This document shows, piece after piece, positions 8,191 through 18,067 of a stretch of 64,000 bases of DNA. Made by a program: the position numbers and the translations under genes. The notes beneath the pieces were generated by a model. That model ran no database searches. It was given only the letters and a program-made list of their open reading frames with translations, and had not been told where the DNA came from. Within the stretch, counting starts at the first letter, position 1; every line of letters begins with the position of its first letter. Source of the DNA: Rhodopirellula halodulae (lineage in GTDB: Bacteria > Planctomycetota > Planctomycetia > Pirellulales > Pirellulaceae); NCBI RefSeq assembly GCF_020966775.1, contig NZ_JAJKFV010000007.1:1-64000 (forward strand), read 5' to 3'.

Positions 8191-9543
8191 ATGGTGAACA
8201 CGCTCTTTCTGCCTGAACTTCGCGAAATGTTGCAGCTTGGCCAGGAATCGGAGCTGCGCGAGTTTTGCGTGACGCTGAATGCGGGACGCACGGCGGAGTT
8301 CATGGAGGGCCTGCACGACGCGGAAGTTTGGGCCGTTCTGCAATATGCCGAGCCTGAACGTCGCGCGGAGATCTTTGGTTACTTTGAAGAACCACGCCAA
8401 CTGCACATGTTGGCGCGAGAGCCGGCGGGTCAGGCGGCGGAATTGGTGGAATACATTCCGCCCGATGACCGAGTCGACTTGATCCAGAACTTGCCGGAAG
8501 AAGCCGTCGAGAAGATCCTGCCGCTGTTGCCGGCGATTGATCGTCGCGACATCGAGCGGTTGCGTTCGTACGACGAGGGCACCGCCGGTTCGTTGATGAC
8601 GACGGACGTCGCGAAGTTGGCCGAACGCTTCACGGCTCGCGAAGCGCTCGAGGAACTCGGGCGACGGGCCAGCGACTTGGAAACGATTTACTATCTGTAC
8701 GTCGTTGACGACAACAACTTGCTTCGCGGGATCGTTTCCGCTCGGCAACTGGTTTCCGCCATCAGCAACACGACCAAAACGCTTGGCGATTTGATGGAAA
8801 CCGATGTCGTCGTGGCCTTGGTGGGCGAGGATCAAGAATCGGTGGCCGAGAAGGTCGAGCGATTCAATTTGCTGGCGATCCCCGTCGTGGATTCCGGGCG
8901 ACAATTGCTGGGCATCATCACGCACGATGATGTGATCGACGTGGTTCGCGAAGAATTGACCGAGGACGCTCAGCGGATTGCCGCGGTGGCTCCTTTGGAA
9001 GATGAGTTTCTTCGCATCGGTTTGTTCACGTTGTCTTATAAGCGTGGCATTTGGTTGACGATTCTGTTCTTTGCCGCCTTGCTGACCGCGTTTGCTTTGC
9101 GAGCTTACGAAACGGAGTTGGAGCTTTACGCGTGGTTGGTTTGGTTCATTCCGCTGATCATCAGTGCCGGTGGAAACTCCGGCAGTCAATCCGCGACGTT
9201 GGTCATCACGGCCATGACCAGTGGCGAAGTCAAAAATCGTGATCTGCCGCGAGTGCTCAGTCGTGAATTGGTCGTGTCGTTGCTGCTGGGATTGTTCCTG
9301 GCGTTCATCGGTTTCGCGGTGGCGCTGTTCATTGCGCCTTCGCCGTGGGACGCGATGGTGATTCCGTTCACGTTGTTGTCCGTGATCGTGTGTGGCTGCA
9401 TGTGCGGTGTTGCCTTGCCGATCATGTTCAAACGCATGGGTTTGGACCCGGCTTTGATGAGCAACCCCTTTGTGGCCGGAATTGTTGATATCCTAGGCAT
9501 CGTGATCTACATCAACGTCGCCCGGGTCCTGCTGGCTGATTGA
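8191..9543 (+). CDS. mgtE: Magnesium transporter MgtE
   Basis: The 450-residue protein is a magnesium channel/transporter. The order is an N-terminal superhelical domain (about residues 1-130), two CBS domains (about 130-255; YEGTAGSLMTTD and GIITHDDVIDV are recognisable) and five C-terminal membrane helices with the conserved GGNSGSQSATLV pore-region motif and DPALMSNPF near the end. Magnesium binding between the N and CBS domains normally closes the pore when cytosolic magnesium is high. AGGAGG lies five bases before the ATG, an unusually strong site. The gene follows efp after 60 bases and could be cotranscribed with it. Confidence 0.95.
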   Translation: MVNTLFLPELREMLQLGQESELREFCVTLNAGRTAEFMEGLHDAEVWAVLQYAEPERRAEIFGYFEEPRQLHMLAREPAGQAAELVEYIPPDDRVDLIQNLPEEAVEKILPLLPAIDRRDIERLRSYDEGTAGSLMTTDVAKLAERFTAREALEELGRRASDLETIYYLYVVDDNNLLRGIVSARQLVSAISNTTKTLGDLMETDVVVALVGEDQESVAEKVERFNLLAIPVVDSGRQLLGIITHDDVIDVVREELTEDAQRIAAVAPLEDEFLRIGLFTLSYKRGIWLTILFFAALLTAFALRAYETELELYAWLVWFIPLIISAGGNSGSQSATLVITAMTSGEVKNRDLPRVLSRELVVSLLLGLFLAFIGFAVALFIAPSPWDAMVIPFTLLSVIVCGCMCGVALPIMFKRMGLDPALMSNPFVAGIVDILGIVIYINVARVLLAD

Positions 9544-9646
9544 ACCTCCGTTCAATCTCAGCGCCGCTACGGCACGTTCAGACGCCCTCTCGCCCAAGAC
9601 AAGCGGAGTTGCGTGGGCGGTTTCTCGTTTTGCAAAGGATGGATGA

Positions 9647-10492
9647 ATGTCCCATTGGCCCATAGGCGTGTTTGCTTCGATTGATGCGGGACTCGGTGTG
9701 GCATGGCCCGTGATCCGAGAACTGGGACTGCCGACCATTCAACTGCACGCACCGCACGCGGGTAACCGAACGGCGGAAGCGGCACAGAAATTCAAATCAC
9801 AACTGGATGATTTCGGCATCCAGTGCACCGCTGTGTTCGGTGGTTTTGATGGCGAAAGCTACGCCGACATTCCGACGGTCGTCAAAACCGTGGGATTGGT
9901 GCCCGCGGAAACACGGGCGGCTCGTTTAAAAGAGATGATGGAAATCAGCGACTTCGCACGCGCATTGGCGGTCGACTGCGTGGCGTTGCACATCGGGTTT
10001 GTGCCTCACGATCCACTGGATCAGGAATACGAAGGCATCGTGGAGGTGACTCGCCAACTGTGTGACCATTGCCGAGCCAACGAACAATTCCTGCACCTGG
10101 AAACCGGTCAAGAAACCGCGGACGGGTTGCTGACGTTCATCGAGTCGGTCGAACGAGACAACCTGAAGATCAACTTCGATCCCGCCAACATGATTCTTTA
10201 CGGCTCCGGCGACCCGATCGAAGCTCTGCGAAAGGTCGGACCGTACGTTCGCAGCGTGCATTGCAAAGACGGTACCTGGAGCGATCAACCGGGAGTCACC
10301 TTCGGTTGCGAAGTTCCGTTGGGACAAGGCGATGTGGGAATGGAGAACTACCTGCAAACCTTGAAAGACATCGGCTACACCGGCCCGCTAACCATCGAAC
10401 GCGAAATTCCAGAAGACCCCGCGCGGCAAAAAGCCGAAATCGGCGACGCCGTCCAACTGCTGACCGAGATTCGCAGCGAAATTCTGTTGTGA
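9647..10492 (+). CDS. Sugar phosphate isomerase/epimerase family protein (TIM barrel)
   Basis: This 281-residue protein has the xylose isomerase-like/AP endonuclease 2 barrel. Metal-binding segments are visible: ALHIGF, FLHLETGQET, INFDPANMILYG, VRSVHCKDG and GPLTIEREI near the C-terminus, in the usual order with His, Glu, Asp and Glu ligands. Members isomerise or epimerise sugars, inositols or hydroxypyruvate; the exact substrate cannot be assigned. No signal peptide is seen. An AGGATGGA stretch precedes the ATG. Confidence 0.85.
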   Translation: MSHWPIGVFASIDAGLGVAWPVIRELGLPTIQLHAPHAGNRTAEAAQKFKSQLDDFGIQCTAVFGGFDGESYADIPTVVKTVGLVPAETRAARLKEMMEISDFARALAVDCVALHIGFVPHDPLDQEYEGIVEVTRQLCDHCRANEQFLHLETGQETADGLLTFIESVERDNLKINFDPANMILYGSGDPIEALRKVGPYVRSVHCKDGTWSDQPGVTFGCEVPLGQGDVGMENYLQTLKDIGYTGPLTIEREIPEDPARQKAEIGDAVQLLTEIRSEILL

Positions 10493-10512
10493 GCAATTTG
10501 ATGATCAGCGTG

Positions 10513-10531
10513 TATGACTCCCAAAGTCATA
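10513..10531. terminator. Small hairpin after the isomerase gene
   Basis: TATGACT and AGTCATA form a 7-bp stem around CCCAA, followed by an AT-rich run. It lies 20 bases after the isomerase stop and could end that transcript, but the stem is AT-rich and the T tract is poor. Confidence 0.3.
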
Positions 10532-10731
10532 ATATTTCCATCAATTCTCTCGGATTTTCATGGTATTTCGATCGATTCAAAGACTAACCGAATAGAGATT
10601 TGTCTCCGTTTCCATCACGCATTGGTTCTGGTAGTCGTCTGGACAAAGCAGGCGAATGCAACATAGCCGCTCGGTGAAAGCGGCGTGTTGTAGTCGTGGC
10701 ATCGTCCATCCTGAGCTATTCGTTGAGAGCG

Positions 10732-11619
10732 TCAGACAGAAGTGTTCAACGGTCGACGGCGACGTCGCCAAACAATGCCTCCGAGACTCGCAAACCCGAG
10801 CACCGCCAGCGACGACGGCTCGGGCACAGCCGAAGCATTGAGGCTGGCGTTTGTGCTTCCAACAAGCACGCTGCCATCAAGCTCCCCAACACCGGTAACC
10901 CCTACGTTAGTCAGCTGTAGGTTGATCGCGTTCGTATCTAGACTTAGGCTAGATGTGCCATCACCAACCAGGCTCTGTTCGTTAAGGATAAGTGTTGCTC
11001 CGCCTAGAACACTCGAAAGGTCAACCGTAGTGTTCGGAGCGATATCACCAGTGAGAGTCAAATCACCATCGAGATTCAAGCCAACTTGCGTTCCGTTTAC
11101 CAGAACTTGAAGATTTGCAACGTTCATCATCCCGCTTGAAGAAAGCGAACCGAAGTCTCCATTCACAGCTGACGATACAGTGATCGTATCTGCGGTGATG
11201 GAAAGGACATCCGCAGCGACAGGCAAATCTCCTATCGAAAGGTCCAAGTCCTCAATTACCTGGCTCCCAATCGCGTTTTTAGTTCCCAGGCTCCCGTCAA
11301 CGGTCGAAGAAGCAAGGGTCATTACGGAGCTGGAGCTGACTCCCAACGTGGTGATTACCCCTGATTCAACTCCCGCATCTGCCGCGATACCTAAAACCTC
11401 CTCCTCGACCGAATAGGCTGCCGGCGCTGATCCTGAAACGGAAGGGCCCAATGTCAGGTCGCCCGATACTGAAACGCCACCTAGTATCGGTAGTAGACTG
11501 ACCTCAAGATCAGAGCTTAGGAAGCTGGAAGAGCTGCTTCCACCAATGACTGCTGCGTTGGCAATGCTTGATAGCATCATCAAGATGCCAGTCATTGCCC
11601 CGAAGATTCTCCATCTCAT
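10732..11619 (-). CDS. PEP-CTERM sorting domain protein
   Basis: The 295-residue product begins with a signal peptide (GILMMLSSIANA) and ends with the PEP-CTERM signal: VPEPSSLAVLGFASLGG, a short membrane helix and a run of arginines. Such proteins are exported and processed by an exosortase, often in exopolysaccharide-producing bacteria; no exosortase is in the window. The middle is rich in Ser, Val, Leu, Gly and Asp and looks like a beta-rich surface protein of unknown function. The ATG at 11619 was chosen because the signal peptide begins there; a longer frame upstream is not signal-like. Confidence 0.8.
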   Translation of the reverse strand: MRWRIFGAMTGILMMLSSIANAAVIGGSSSSSFLSSDLEVSLLPILGGVSVSGDLTLGPSVSGSAPAAYSVEEEVLGIAADAGVESGVITTLGVSSSSVMTLASSTVDGSLGTKNAIGSQVIEDLDLSIGDLPVAADVLSITADTITVSSAVNGDFGSLSSSGMMNVANLQVLVNGTQVGLNLDGDLTLTGDIAPNTTVDLSSVLGGATLILNEQSLVGDGTSSLSLDTNAINLQLTNVGVTGVGELDGSVLVGSTNASLNASAVPEPSSLAVLGFASLGGIVWRRRRRPLNTSV

Positions 11620-11966
11620 AAATGAGCCCCATAAAAGTAGAAAACGAAGGCCCTCAATGTCTTGCGGGCATCCCCAAACTACCAATTGTGACGCCTTGGA
11701 AATCCGTTAATTTTGAATCTGAGGGAAATCCCGCTTGTGCAAACACTCACCTCTTGTCTTATGAACACTGGTGTTTCCCCTGGTGATGTATTCTTCTTGA
11801 ATACAGTTGTTGGTCCGGTCGGGGGGCGGGGCGACATAAGTTATCGAGAGAAAAAATTTTCTTTCAACGACGTGGTGGACGGACTTCTATGAGAAGAAAG
11901 TTGATCGTCATCATTCAGGTTGATGTGCCGTGTTCGAATCTGGTGCTACCGAAAGTAGGAAACCGC
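11620..11966. other. Intergenic, likely promoter of the PEP-CTERM gene
   Basis: No gene is seen. The stretch is AT-richer than its surroundings and contains an interrupted palindrome AACAC-TG-GTGTT near 11764-11775. It must hold the minus-strand promoter of the PEP-CTERM gene and the 3' end of the DUF1592 transcript, but no clear promoter or terminator can be called. Confidence 0.35.
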
Positions 11967-14612
11967 TTATTGCTTGGTATCTGTTGTCTCGCGGGTTCGA
12001 TAGAGGAAGGCGTCGGAGGTTAGCAGGGATGTAATCAGTGCGTTCATGCTGCCGCCGCTTTCTTGGTAGGCCCGATGGGCGTCTTGTAAGACGGGTCGGT
12101 CGTGGATGGTTTCGTTGCGGCCCATCCAAAATCGAAATGCGTGACGCACAAAGACTTGCTCGACCCGTTCACTGCTGGCGATTCGCTGGATCATCTCGAT
12201 CGCGTTAGCGACCTCGCCGTCCAAGTCCGCATCGCCGCTGTTGATGATCTCGCCGGATGTGTCGACGGGTTCGTTCAGTTCCAGCGTTCGGTACACACCC
12301 GCGTGGTTGTACATCTCGAACGGCAGTCCCAACGGATCCATCTTCTGGTGACAGGTCCAGCAGTATTCCTCGCGAGTCACCCGCATGCGTTCTCGCAAAG
12401 TGTGCTTCGGTTCGTCGGGCAGCATCGCGTCGACGGTGATCGGCACGTCGGGGACACCGCCGCCGAGCAAACGTTCGCGAATCCAACGGCCGCGACGAAT
12501 CGCGTGATTGTCCATGGCGTCCGAATGCGAGACCAGCCAACTGGGATGCGTGAGGATTCCCATGCGTTGCCCTTCGGGTGCCGTCGCCAAAACCCGCTCG
12601 GGTTTGAGCGATCCGGTGCCGAAGCTGCGATGGCTGACTCGTGCGTAAATCATGGGGCCGTCCAGGCTGGCTTCCATCACGTCGTGGTTCGTGCGCGCTC
12701 GTGAGCGCCGGGCAGCTGCATGCTGACGCTCCTTCGTCTCGAGACGCTGTTTGGCTTGGCTCAACTTTTTGCGGATGTCTTTGTCGTCCGGCGACTCTTT
12801 CGATTGAACTTCGAGTTCTGCGATCGATTGTTCCAGCGCGGCAATAACAGCGGCTTCTTGCTTTTCCGCTTCCTTCGAAGCCGCTTTCGTTGCGGCGACG
12901 GAGGTCCGGCGTTCTTCCGGTGTGCTGCGACGACCGAAGTAGATATTGTCGTTCGGGCCTGCCACCACGGTTTGCGTTGTCAGTAGCTCTTGCAGGACGT
13001 TTTGATCCTTTTCCAAGATCCATTCCACCAAACGGTCAGTGCTCGCCGTTGCGTCGAACATGGCTTTGTAGTGCGTCATGCCCTGAGCGTTCACGCCGGT
13101 CGCCGAAAGGGCTTTGGTGTCCTTGCAAACGTAGCCACCAAGGTCGTAATCGAAGTAGTCCCGAAAGAACTGCAACACGCGAGGCTTGCGAATGCTTTCG
13201 TCAGCAAGCATTCGCGTGACTTCGCGGCGCACGTCTTCGCGAGTTCGCATGCGTCCGTCGACGATGGATTGCCGGAGTTGTGGATCCGGTGCGATGTAGC
13301 TCAGCGCGTGATTCACCGCCAATCCAAGTTCCCAATCCTGCAACATCACTCGGCCGTGTTCGTCCGGCGATCCGGTTTCGACCAATTCCGGCCGAAACAA
13401 AGCGTCTCGGTCCAAGAAGATCGCGGACAATCCGAGGACCACGCCGTCTGCCTTGCCCAACGTCTCGACGGAGTCATGGGTCAACGCGATGTACTCTGCA
13501 AGTTCCGCTTCGCTCGGCGGTCGAAACGTCACCGCTTCGAAGAGGTAACGCACGGATGCTTCCAAGACTTCGTCGTTGACGTCGTCCCCACGCATCAATT
13601 CGCGAATGGGCGTGATGGGACGCACTTCTTGGGTGCTGTAAACCAATGAGGTTGGCAGGCCACGAATGTCGCCTTTCATCTCGTAGGTTCGCGGGTCATC
13701 CGTGATTTGCTCGGGGTTGGCGATACTCAGCGGACCATCGGCCATGTAGCGAAGGATGTCCGCCGCGGCGCTCATGATCTGAGTCGCTTCGGCACTGTTG
13801 ACGGTGTAGTAGGCCGGATAGTTTTCGAGCCCATGATTTCGTGCGGTCGACAAAATGGCTGGGATGCTTTTCACCGCGGTCGCGTAAGCCACCGTGCCGC
13901 CCTGCCACTTGATGATCCGGTCGACACCGAAGTACATCTTCAGCTCGCCGCCATGGTTGGTGGGAACCGCATCTCCACGGGTTCGCTGGCCCGGCCGCTT
14001 GGGATCGAACTCGGGTTCAGAGTTGATCAACTCGTTCAGTCGCGTGAGGTGTTCCTGTGGTGTCAAACGCCAAAGTCGTGCTGGTGAAGCGGTTGGGCGG
14101 AGCGTGATGGAATCGGGGAGCTCCTCAAAAAGCAGATCGTGATCCAGGAAGTTGCCCTTCTCTGGATCGCGGTGGGCATCGAAGCCGCCTTTCTCTCGCA
14201 TCGCATCGGTCAACTCGTGAACGATGCCATCGGTGAATTTCAAACGCTCCACCACATCGAGACTGGATGCATCCGGAGGCGGCATTTCTTTCAAAGCAAC
14301 TTGAGCCCAGATGCTTCGCCACGTGGCCGCGTTGATCTCGTCAACAGGGCCCAGGTTTTTTAGCGTCAGATTGCCTTCCGGGTAAGAGCCTCCGTGACAA
14401 TCCGTGCAGTGGTTCTCAAGAAAGTTCTTGGCGAACGATTGAAAGTCTCCCGAGGGGCGATCTCCCGGCGTGTAAGTCTCTGCGTCCCGCGAGGTGTCAC
14501 GCGAAGGATCGGGATCGGCGGCCAACAGCGGCGACATGAAACCGTTGACGATGATCGCCCAGCAAAGTCCCAAAACGCTTTTGCGCCGACTCGCGATTCT
14601 AAAACCTTGCAT
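11967..14612 (-). CDS. DUF1592-family planctomycete cytochrome-like protein
   Basis: This protein of about 881 residues belongs to the large secreted DUF1587/DUF1592/DUF1588/DUF1585 multidomain family of planctomycetes. From the ATG at 14612 there is a signal peptide ([14 protein letters not shown]), then a CTDCHGG heme-c motif (Cys69, Cys72, His73) and a second one, [12 protein letters not shown], near the C-terminus, where DUF1588/DUF1585 are expected. A charged Glu/Lys-rich helix of about 60 residues sits in the middle. The start overlaps the stop of the upstream DUF1552 gene by one base (TGATG), so the two are translationally coupled. Such pairs are thought to act in the periplasm; the substrate and reaction are unknown. 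Confidence 0.88.
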   Translation of the reverse strand: MQGFRIASRRKSVLGLCWAIIVNGFMSPLLAADPDPSRDTSRDAETYTPGDRPSGDFQSFAKNFLENHCTDCHGGSYPEGNLTLKNLGPVDEINAATWRSIWAQVALKEMPPPDASSLDVVERLKFTDGIVHELTDAMREKGGFDAHRDPEKGNFLDHDLLFEELPDSITLRPTASPARLWRLTPQEHLTRLNELINSEPEFDPKRPGQRTRGDAVPTNHGGELKMYFGVDRIIKWQGGTVAYATAVKSIPAILSTARNHGLENYPAYYTVNSAEATQIMSAAADILRYMADGPLSIANPEQITDDPRTYEMKGDIRGLPTSLVYSTQEVRPITPIRELMRGDDVNDEVLEASVRYLFEAVTFRPPSEAELAEYIALTHDSVETLGKADGVVLGLSAIFLDRDALFRPELVETGSPDEHGRVMLQDWELGLAVNHALSYIAPDPQLRQSIVDGRMRTREDVRREVTRMLADESIRKPRVLQFFRDYFDYDLGGYVCKDTKALSATGVNAQGMTHYKAMFDATASTDRLVEWILEKDQNVLQELLTTQTVVAGPNDNIYFGRRSTPEERRTSVAATKAASKEAEKQEAAVIAALEQSIAELEVQSKESPDDKDIRKKLSQAKQRLETKERQHAAARRSRARTNHDVMEASLDGPMIYARVSHRSFGTGSLKPERVLATAPEGQRMGILTHPSWLVSHSDAMDNHAIRRGRWIRERLLGGGVPDVPITVDAMLPDEPKHTLRERMRVTREEYCWTCHQKMDPLGLPFEMYNHAGVYRTLELNEPVDTSGEIINSGDADLDGEVANAIEMIQRIASSERVEQVFVRHAFRFWMGRNETIHDRPVLQDAHRAYQESGGSMNALITSLLTSDAFLYRTRETTDTKQ

Positions 14613-15985
14613 CACGCCAACACTTCCGACAATGGTCCGTTGCCTTCGTCGAACTTCTTTGCCATTTGTTCGGACATGTTGAATCGGTCCACGTTCTGTC
14701 CGGCAACACGCAGCAGCGTCGTGTACAGCGAGTTGATGGGACGTTTGCCGTCGATCTGTGTGAAGCACCCGGTCTTGAAAATGCCTCCGCAATTGCCGAG
14801 CAACATCACCGGCCAATTGGCGCCGTTTGTATGTTGCTTGTCCGCGTTGTTGCTGGTGTACACGATCAACGTGTTGTCCATCATGGTGCCGCTACCCTCC
14901 GGAATGCTTTCCAACTTTTCCATGATGCGAACCAACATGCGGCTGTTGTACTGTCGGATCTTGATCCAGATTGGATTGTCAGGTTGATCCATGTGGCCCA
15001 GGTTGTGACCTTGTTGGTCGATCCCCAGACCTTTCCATGCCCCGAAAATTTCACCGCGGCCGGAACCGATTGTCAGGGTGTTGGTGATGCCCGAGGTGAG
15101 TGACGAAATGCCCAGGTCGAGCAATCGGTCATGCCAATCGGTTTCACACTCCGGTTGGGCGTAGCGTTCATCGACTCTCGGAGCGAACTGACGCAAGTGT
15201 TCCGAGATGGTCGACAGTTGCTCGCGAAGACCGTTGGTGTCCTGGAATCCGCGAACGAATTGGCCGTAGCGATGTTGGTCTTCGGCTGGCAGAGACTGAC
15301 CTTTCGCGGCTGCCAAGGCCTCGATCTTGTTCATGACATTTGATCGGGCTTCGTGTTGCCGACGAATTTCGCCTTCGGCGATGCCACCATACAGCAGTTG
15401 GTACAAGTGGTTCGGGTTGGAGTGCATGAAAATCGGCTGCCCCGCACCACTGGCGGATAACCGCGCGATCGTGGGTTTGGTCTTCATGTTTTCGATGGAG
15501 TCCATGCCGATGCACAAATGTGGCAACATGGTTTGCGGCAAGACTTTGCTGAGTTCGTAGTCGATCGTGGAGCCGCTTGGCGGAACCCCATCGCCACCTC
15601 GATAACCACCTAGTGCACCAAAGAACGCACTGTGCGATGGGCTGGTGTGCGTGCCGTGCAGACCGTTGATGATGTGCAGACGATCTTTGAACGGTTCAAG
15701 CGGACTAATGGGCTCGGGGAGCTTGGCTGTGCCCAATGAACCGCTGTGTTTCATTCCTTTGGGGATGCAGGTCCGAGGGTCGAAGCCTTGGTTCTGCATG
15801 AAGAACACAATGCGTTTTGGCCCACCACCGGAACGGAGTGTGGCACTGGGCAAGCCAGACTCGGTGGGAGCAGCGAACGAGCGCGGGCTGGGCATCCCCA
15901 TGGCAACGCCGGCTCCGGAAAAGGCAGCTTGCAGCATTCGACGTCGATTCAACATGACGATGGCTTCGCGAAAGGTGGGAAACAT
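14612..15985 (-). CDS. DUF1552 domain-containing protein
   Basis: The product (about 457 residues) is of the planctomycete DUF1552 family, sulfatase-like in fold. It starts with an RRR-containing export signal ([19 protein letters not shown]) that resembles a Tat signal, then [16 protein letters not shown] and, in the second half, [16 protein letters not shown] and [11 protein letters not shown], which are typical of the family. Two ATGs are possible, 15985 and 15955; neither has a clear ribosome site, and the shorter form puts the arginines at positions 4-6. It is the first gene of a two-gene operon with the DUF1592 protein. The function is not established. Confidence 0.85.
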   Translation of the reverse strand: MFPTFREAIVMLNRRRMLQAAFSGAGVAMGMPSPRSFAAPTESGLPSATLRSGGGPKRIVFFMQNQGFDPRTCIPKGMKHSGSLGTAKLPEPISPLEPFKDRLHIINGLHGTHTSPSHSAFFGALGGYRGGDGVPPSGSTIDYELSKVLPQTMLPHLCIGMDSIENMKTKPTIARLSASGAGQPIFMHSNPNHLYQLLYGGIAEGEIRRQHEARSNVMNKIEALAAAKGQSLPAEDQHRYGQFVRGFQDTNGLREQLSTISEHLRQFAPRVDERYAQPECETDWHDRLLDLGISSLTSGITNTLTIGSGRGEIFGAWKGLGIDQQGHNLGHMDQPDNPIWIKIRQYNSRMLVRIMEKLESIPEGSGTMMDNTLIVYTSNNADKQHTNGANWPVMLLGNCGGIFKTGCFTQIDGKRPINSLYTTLLRVAGQNVDRFNMSEQMAKKFDEGNGPLSEVLA

Positions 15986-16413
15986 CGATGGCGTGCAATC
16001 GATGTCCGGCGGGCGGGGTGTCGATGAATGCCGGTGCCGAATTCGTTTTGGTCGAATCAACGTGGTGTCATCCACGTCGACGGCGTTTCATCGAAGCAAG
16101 TTGGGTGGGACAGGTGGGACTTCAGCGGTGGCGATCATTTGGCTGCATCGCGACTCACTGGCGACGTCTCATGTTAGCCGTGCTATGAATGAGATTGCAA
16201 CAAATTTTTCACCAAGGGAAGGCAGCGGGACGGTATGCCATTTTGGTGAGTTTGAAACCGTTTCCAGCTTGTGCAGGGAAACGATTTCGACCCGATTCAG
16301 AACGATTTGCGACAGCCCGCGAAGTGGTTTGTAGTCGCGCATGAAAAAGCCCAATTGATGGGACACCAATTGGGCTGGATTTCGTGGTTTCGTCAGGTCG
16401 AGCCGGACGCGAA
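15986..16413. other. Intergenic region upstream of the DUF1552 operon
   Basis: No gene is seen. It must carry the minus-strand promoter of the DUF1552/DUF1592 operon and, at its right end, the terminator of the neighbouring double-motif protein (16344-16376). Confidence 0.5.
16344..16376 (-). terminator. Rho-independent terminator
   Basis: Read on the minus strand, AGCCCAATTG and CAATTGGGCT form a perfect 10-bp stem with a 9-base loop, directly followed by TTTT. It lies about 40 bases after the stop of the double-motif metal-binding protein and is one of the clearest terminators in the window. Confidence 0.85.
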
Positions 16414-16878
16414 TCAGCTGTCGGACTTTTTGGCTTTCTTTTCGAAGCCTTTGCTGAACGCTTTGTCGTTGAACACCAATTCTGCTTGCTTGTCTTTTTC
16501 GGTGCCTTCGACTTTGCCTTTGCATCCGTTGCAGCAGAAGGCAACTTTTGCACCGGCAACGGTGAGCGTGGTTTCTGGATTCACCTCGCCACCGCTGAAG
16601 GGGCAGCCCTTTTGCTCGTACTGCTTGGTTTGAACCAATTGGCGGTTGGCTTGGACGGAGAATTTCTCAGGCGTCTTGGCGAACTTGCCCGCACATCCGC
16701 CGCAGCAGAAGTACACCTTGCCTTCTTTGTAATCCGCCGATTTGCTTTCTTGAGCATCGCGGCTGGCGATCACACATTGGACATCGTCGAGTTTGACTTG
16801 TTCGACCGCATCGGCGGCGACCACGGTGGTGGCGGCGACCAACAGGACGGCAAATGCCGACATCATGTTCTTGACCAT
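16414..16878 (-). CDS. Exported protein with two YHS/TRASH-like cysteine motifs
   Basis: This 154-residue protein has a signal peptide (SAFAVLLVAATTVVAA) and two similar halves. The first has a Cys in DDVQCVIASR followed by VYFCCGGCAGKF; the second has KGCPFSGG followed by VAFCCNGCKGKV. A lone cysteine followed by a CCxGC knuckle resembles the metal-binding YHS/TRASH families, so two sites for copper, zinc or a similar metal are likely in the periplasm. The C-terminal tail is lysine-rich. The ATG at 16878 was chosen because the signal peptide begins there. It appears to be a single-gene unit with its own terminator. The physiological metal is unknown. Confidence 0.65.
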   Translation of the reverse strand: MVKNMMSAFAVLLVAATTVVAADAVEQVKLDDVQCVIASRDAQESKSADYKEGKVYFCCGGCAGKFAKTPEKFSVQANRQLVQTKQYEQKGCPFSGGEVNPETTLTVAGAKVAFCCNGCKGKVEGTEKDKQAELVFNDKAFSKGFEKKAKKSDS

Positions 16879-17099
16879 CGTTTCAGTTCTTTCAAAAGTG
16901 AAATTGGGACAGCTGACTTCGTTGAGCAACCAGCGAAAGTGCGTTGGGAAGGGACGCAGGAAATTTCGATCGGTCGCAATCGGGCACGCGGCGAATGGAC
17001 GCAGGCGGATCTCCCATAGGCTAAGTCCCGCGGGGATCCGGTGTCAAATCCGGTTGAGTCGACTTTGACGGTCCAAATTGCCGCTCGCGAGGACCGACT

Positions 17100-17891
17100 T
17101 CACCTGCGATTATTACCGGAAGTCGAGCCCGAGTTGGCGTTTGCCTTGGACTTGGCGACCGCGGCGGCCCAGGGATTCAGCTTGGCCGGTTCAGCGTCCG
17201 TGGCCTCCTTCACCCCGGGCTGCGTGTCGACCGGCTCGTCCGCTGGCGTTGTGGTTGGTGCCTCAAGCTTGGCGGGCTCCTGAGGCGTGGATTCAGCAGC
17301 AGGCGGATCTGCTGAAACAGGCTGGGCGACGGGCGGCTCCGCAACAGGAATCTCGGCGGGAACTTCAACAGGAACCTCTGCCGTGGCCGGTTCCGACGTC
17401 GTCACATCCGGTGTCGTCACATTCGGTGTTGGGGCCGAACTCTCGGCGTCCGCGGTACTTGGAACGTTCTCGACCGCGTCGGACACGGGGGTCTGTGCTG
17501 CGGGCTGGCTGTCGCCGCTTTCTGTCTTGATTGGCGACTGCGGGGCCGAATCGGTGACTGCGGGTGAATCCTCACCGCTCGCCAAACGTTCGGCTTTGGC
17601 CTGCTTTTTCGCGAGCCGCCGGGCGACGTGCTGAGCAGCCAATTCTTCCATCGTATAGATCGTCTCGGGTTGATCCCGTCCGGTCTGTTTGAGGTAGAGC
17701 GCGGCGATGAATTCTTTCAGCGGCTTTTTCCAGGGCTGGTCCTTGATGTCCGCGTAGCTGGGAAAACGACGAGGCTCCAGCCCCAATTCGCGGGCCATTT
17801 GGACTTCGGCGTGCGTCAGTTTGTATTGCTTTCGGATGTTGATCCAAGGCAAAAATTTGTGGGGAATTCTGGCTTTTTTCTTGTTCGCCAT
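17100..17891 (-). CDS. Hypothetical protein with Pro/Ala-rich C-terminal tail
   Basis: The first 105 or so residues form a compact basic domain containing HKFLPWINIRKQYKLTHAEV, ARELGLEPRRFPSYADIKDQ and PWKKPLKEFIAALYLKQTG; this looks like a conserved planctomycete domain, but no function is known to me. A charged helix (RRLAKKQAKAERLA) follows, then about 130 residues of Pro, Ala, Glu, Thr and Val, expected to be unstructured. No signal peptide or membrane helix is present. It is divergent from the aminotransferase gene. The many proline pairs make it a plausible EF-P client, which is inference. Confidence 0.6.
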   Translation of the reverse strand: MANKKKARIPHKFLPWINIRKQYKLTHAEVQMARELGLEPRRFPSYADIKDQPWKKPLKEFIAALYLKQTGRDQPETIYTMEELAAQHVARRLAKKQAKAERLASGEDSPAVTDSAPQSPIKTESGDSQPAAQTPVSDAVENVPSTADAESSAPTPNVTTPDVTTSEPATAEVPVEVPAEIPVAEPPVAQPVSADPPAAESTPQEPAKLEAPTTTPADEPVDTQPGVKEATDAEPAKLNPWAAAVAKSKANANSGSTSGNNRR

Positions 17892-18067
17892 GGGCTTTGA
17901 TGAGGGGGGAAGGGGACGATTGCGAGGCGATTCTTCGTTGGGTCGGTCTTGACGGTTCGCCGCAAGGCTCCGTATTGAAGCAGAAGTGTTTCAACGCGTC
18001 AGTGCGTCGAAGCCGTCGAAAACGGACTTTCGACTATCCCGCATATATTTCACGGAAGAGTCTCGCC

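Noticed and set aside
8155..9189. A 344-codon minus-strand frame across mgtE
   Set aside because: Antisense of a clear MgtE; high-GC third positions keep the opposite frame open.
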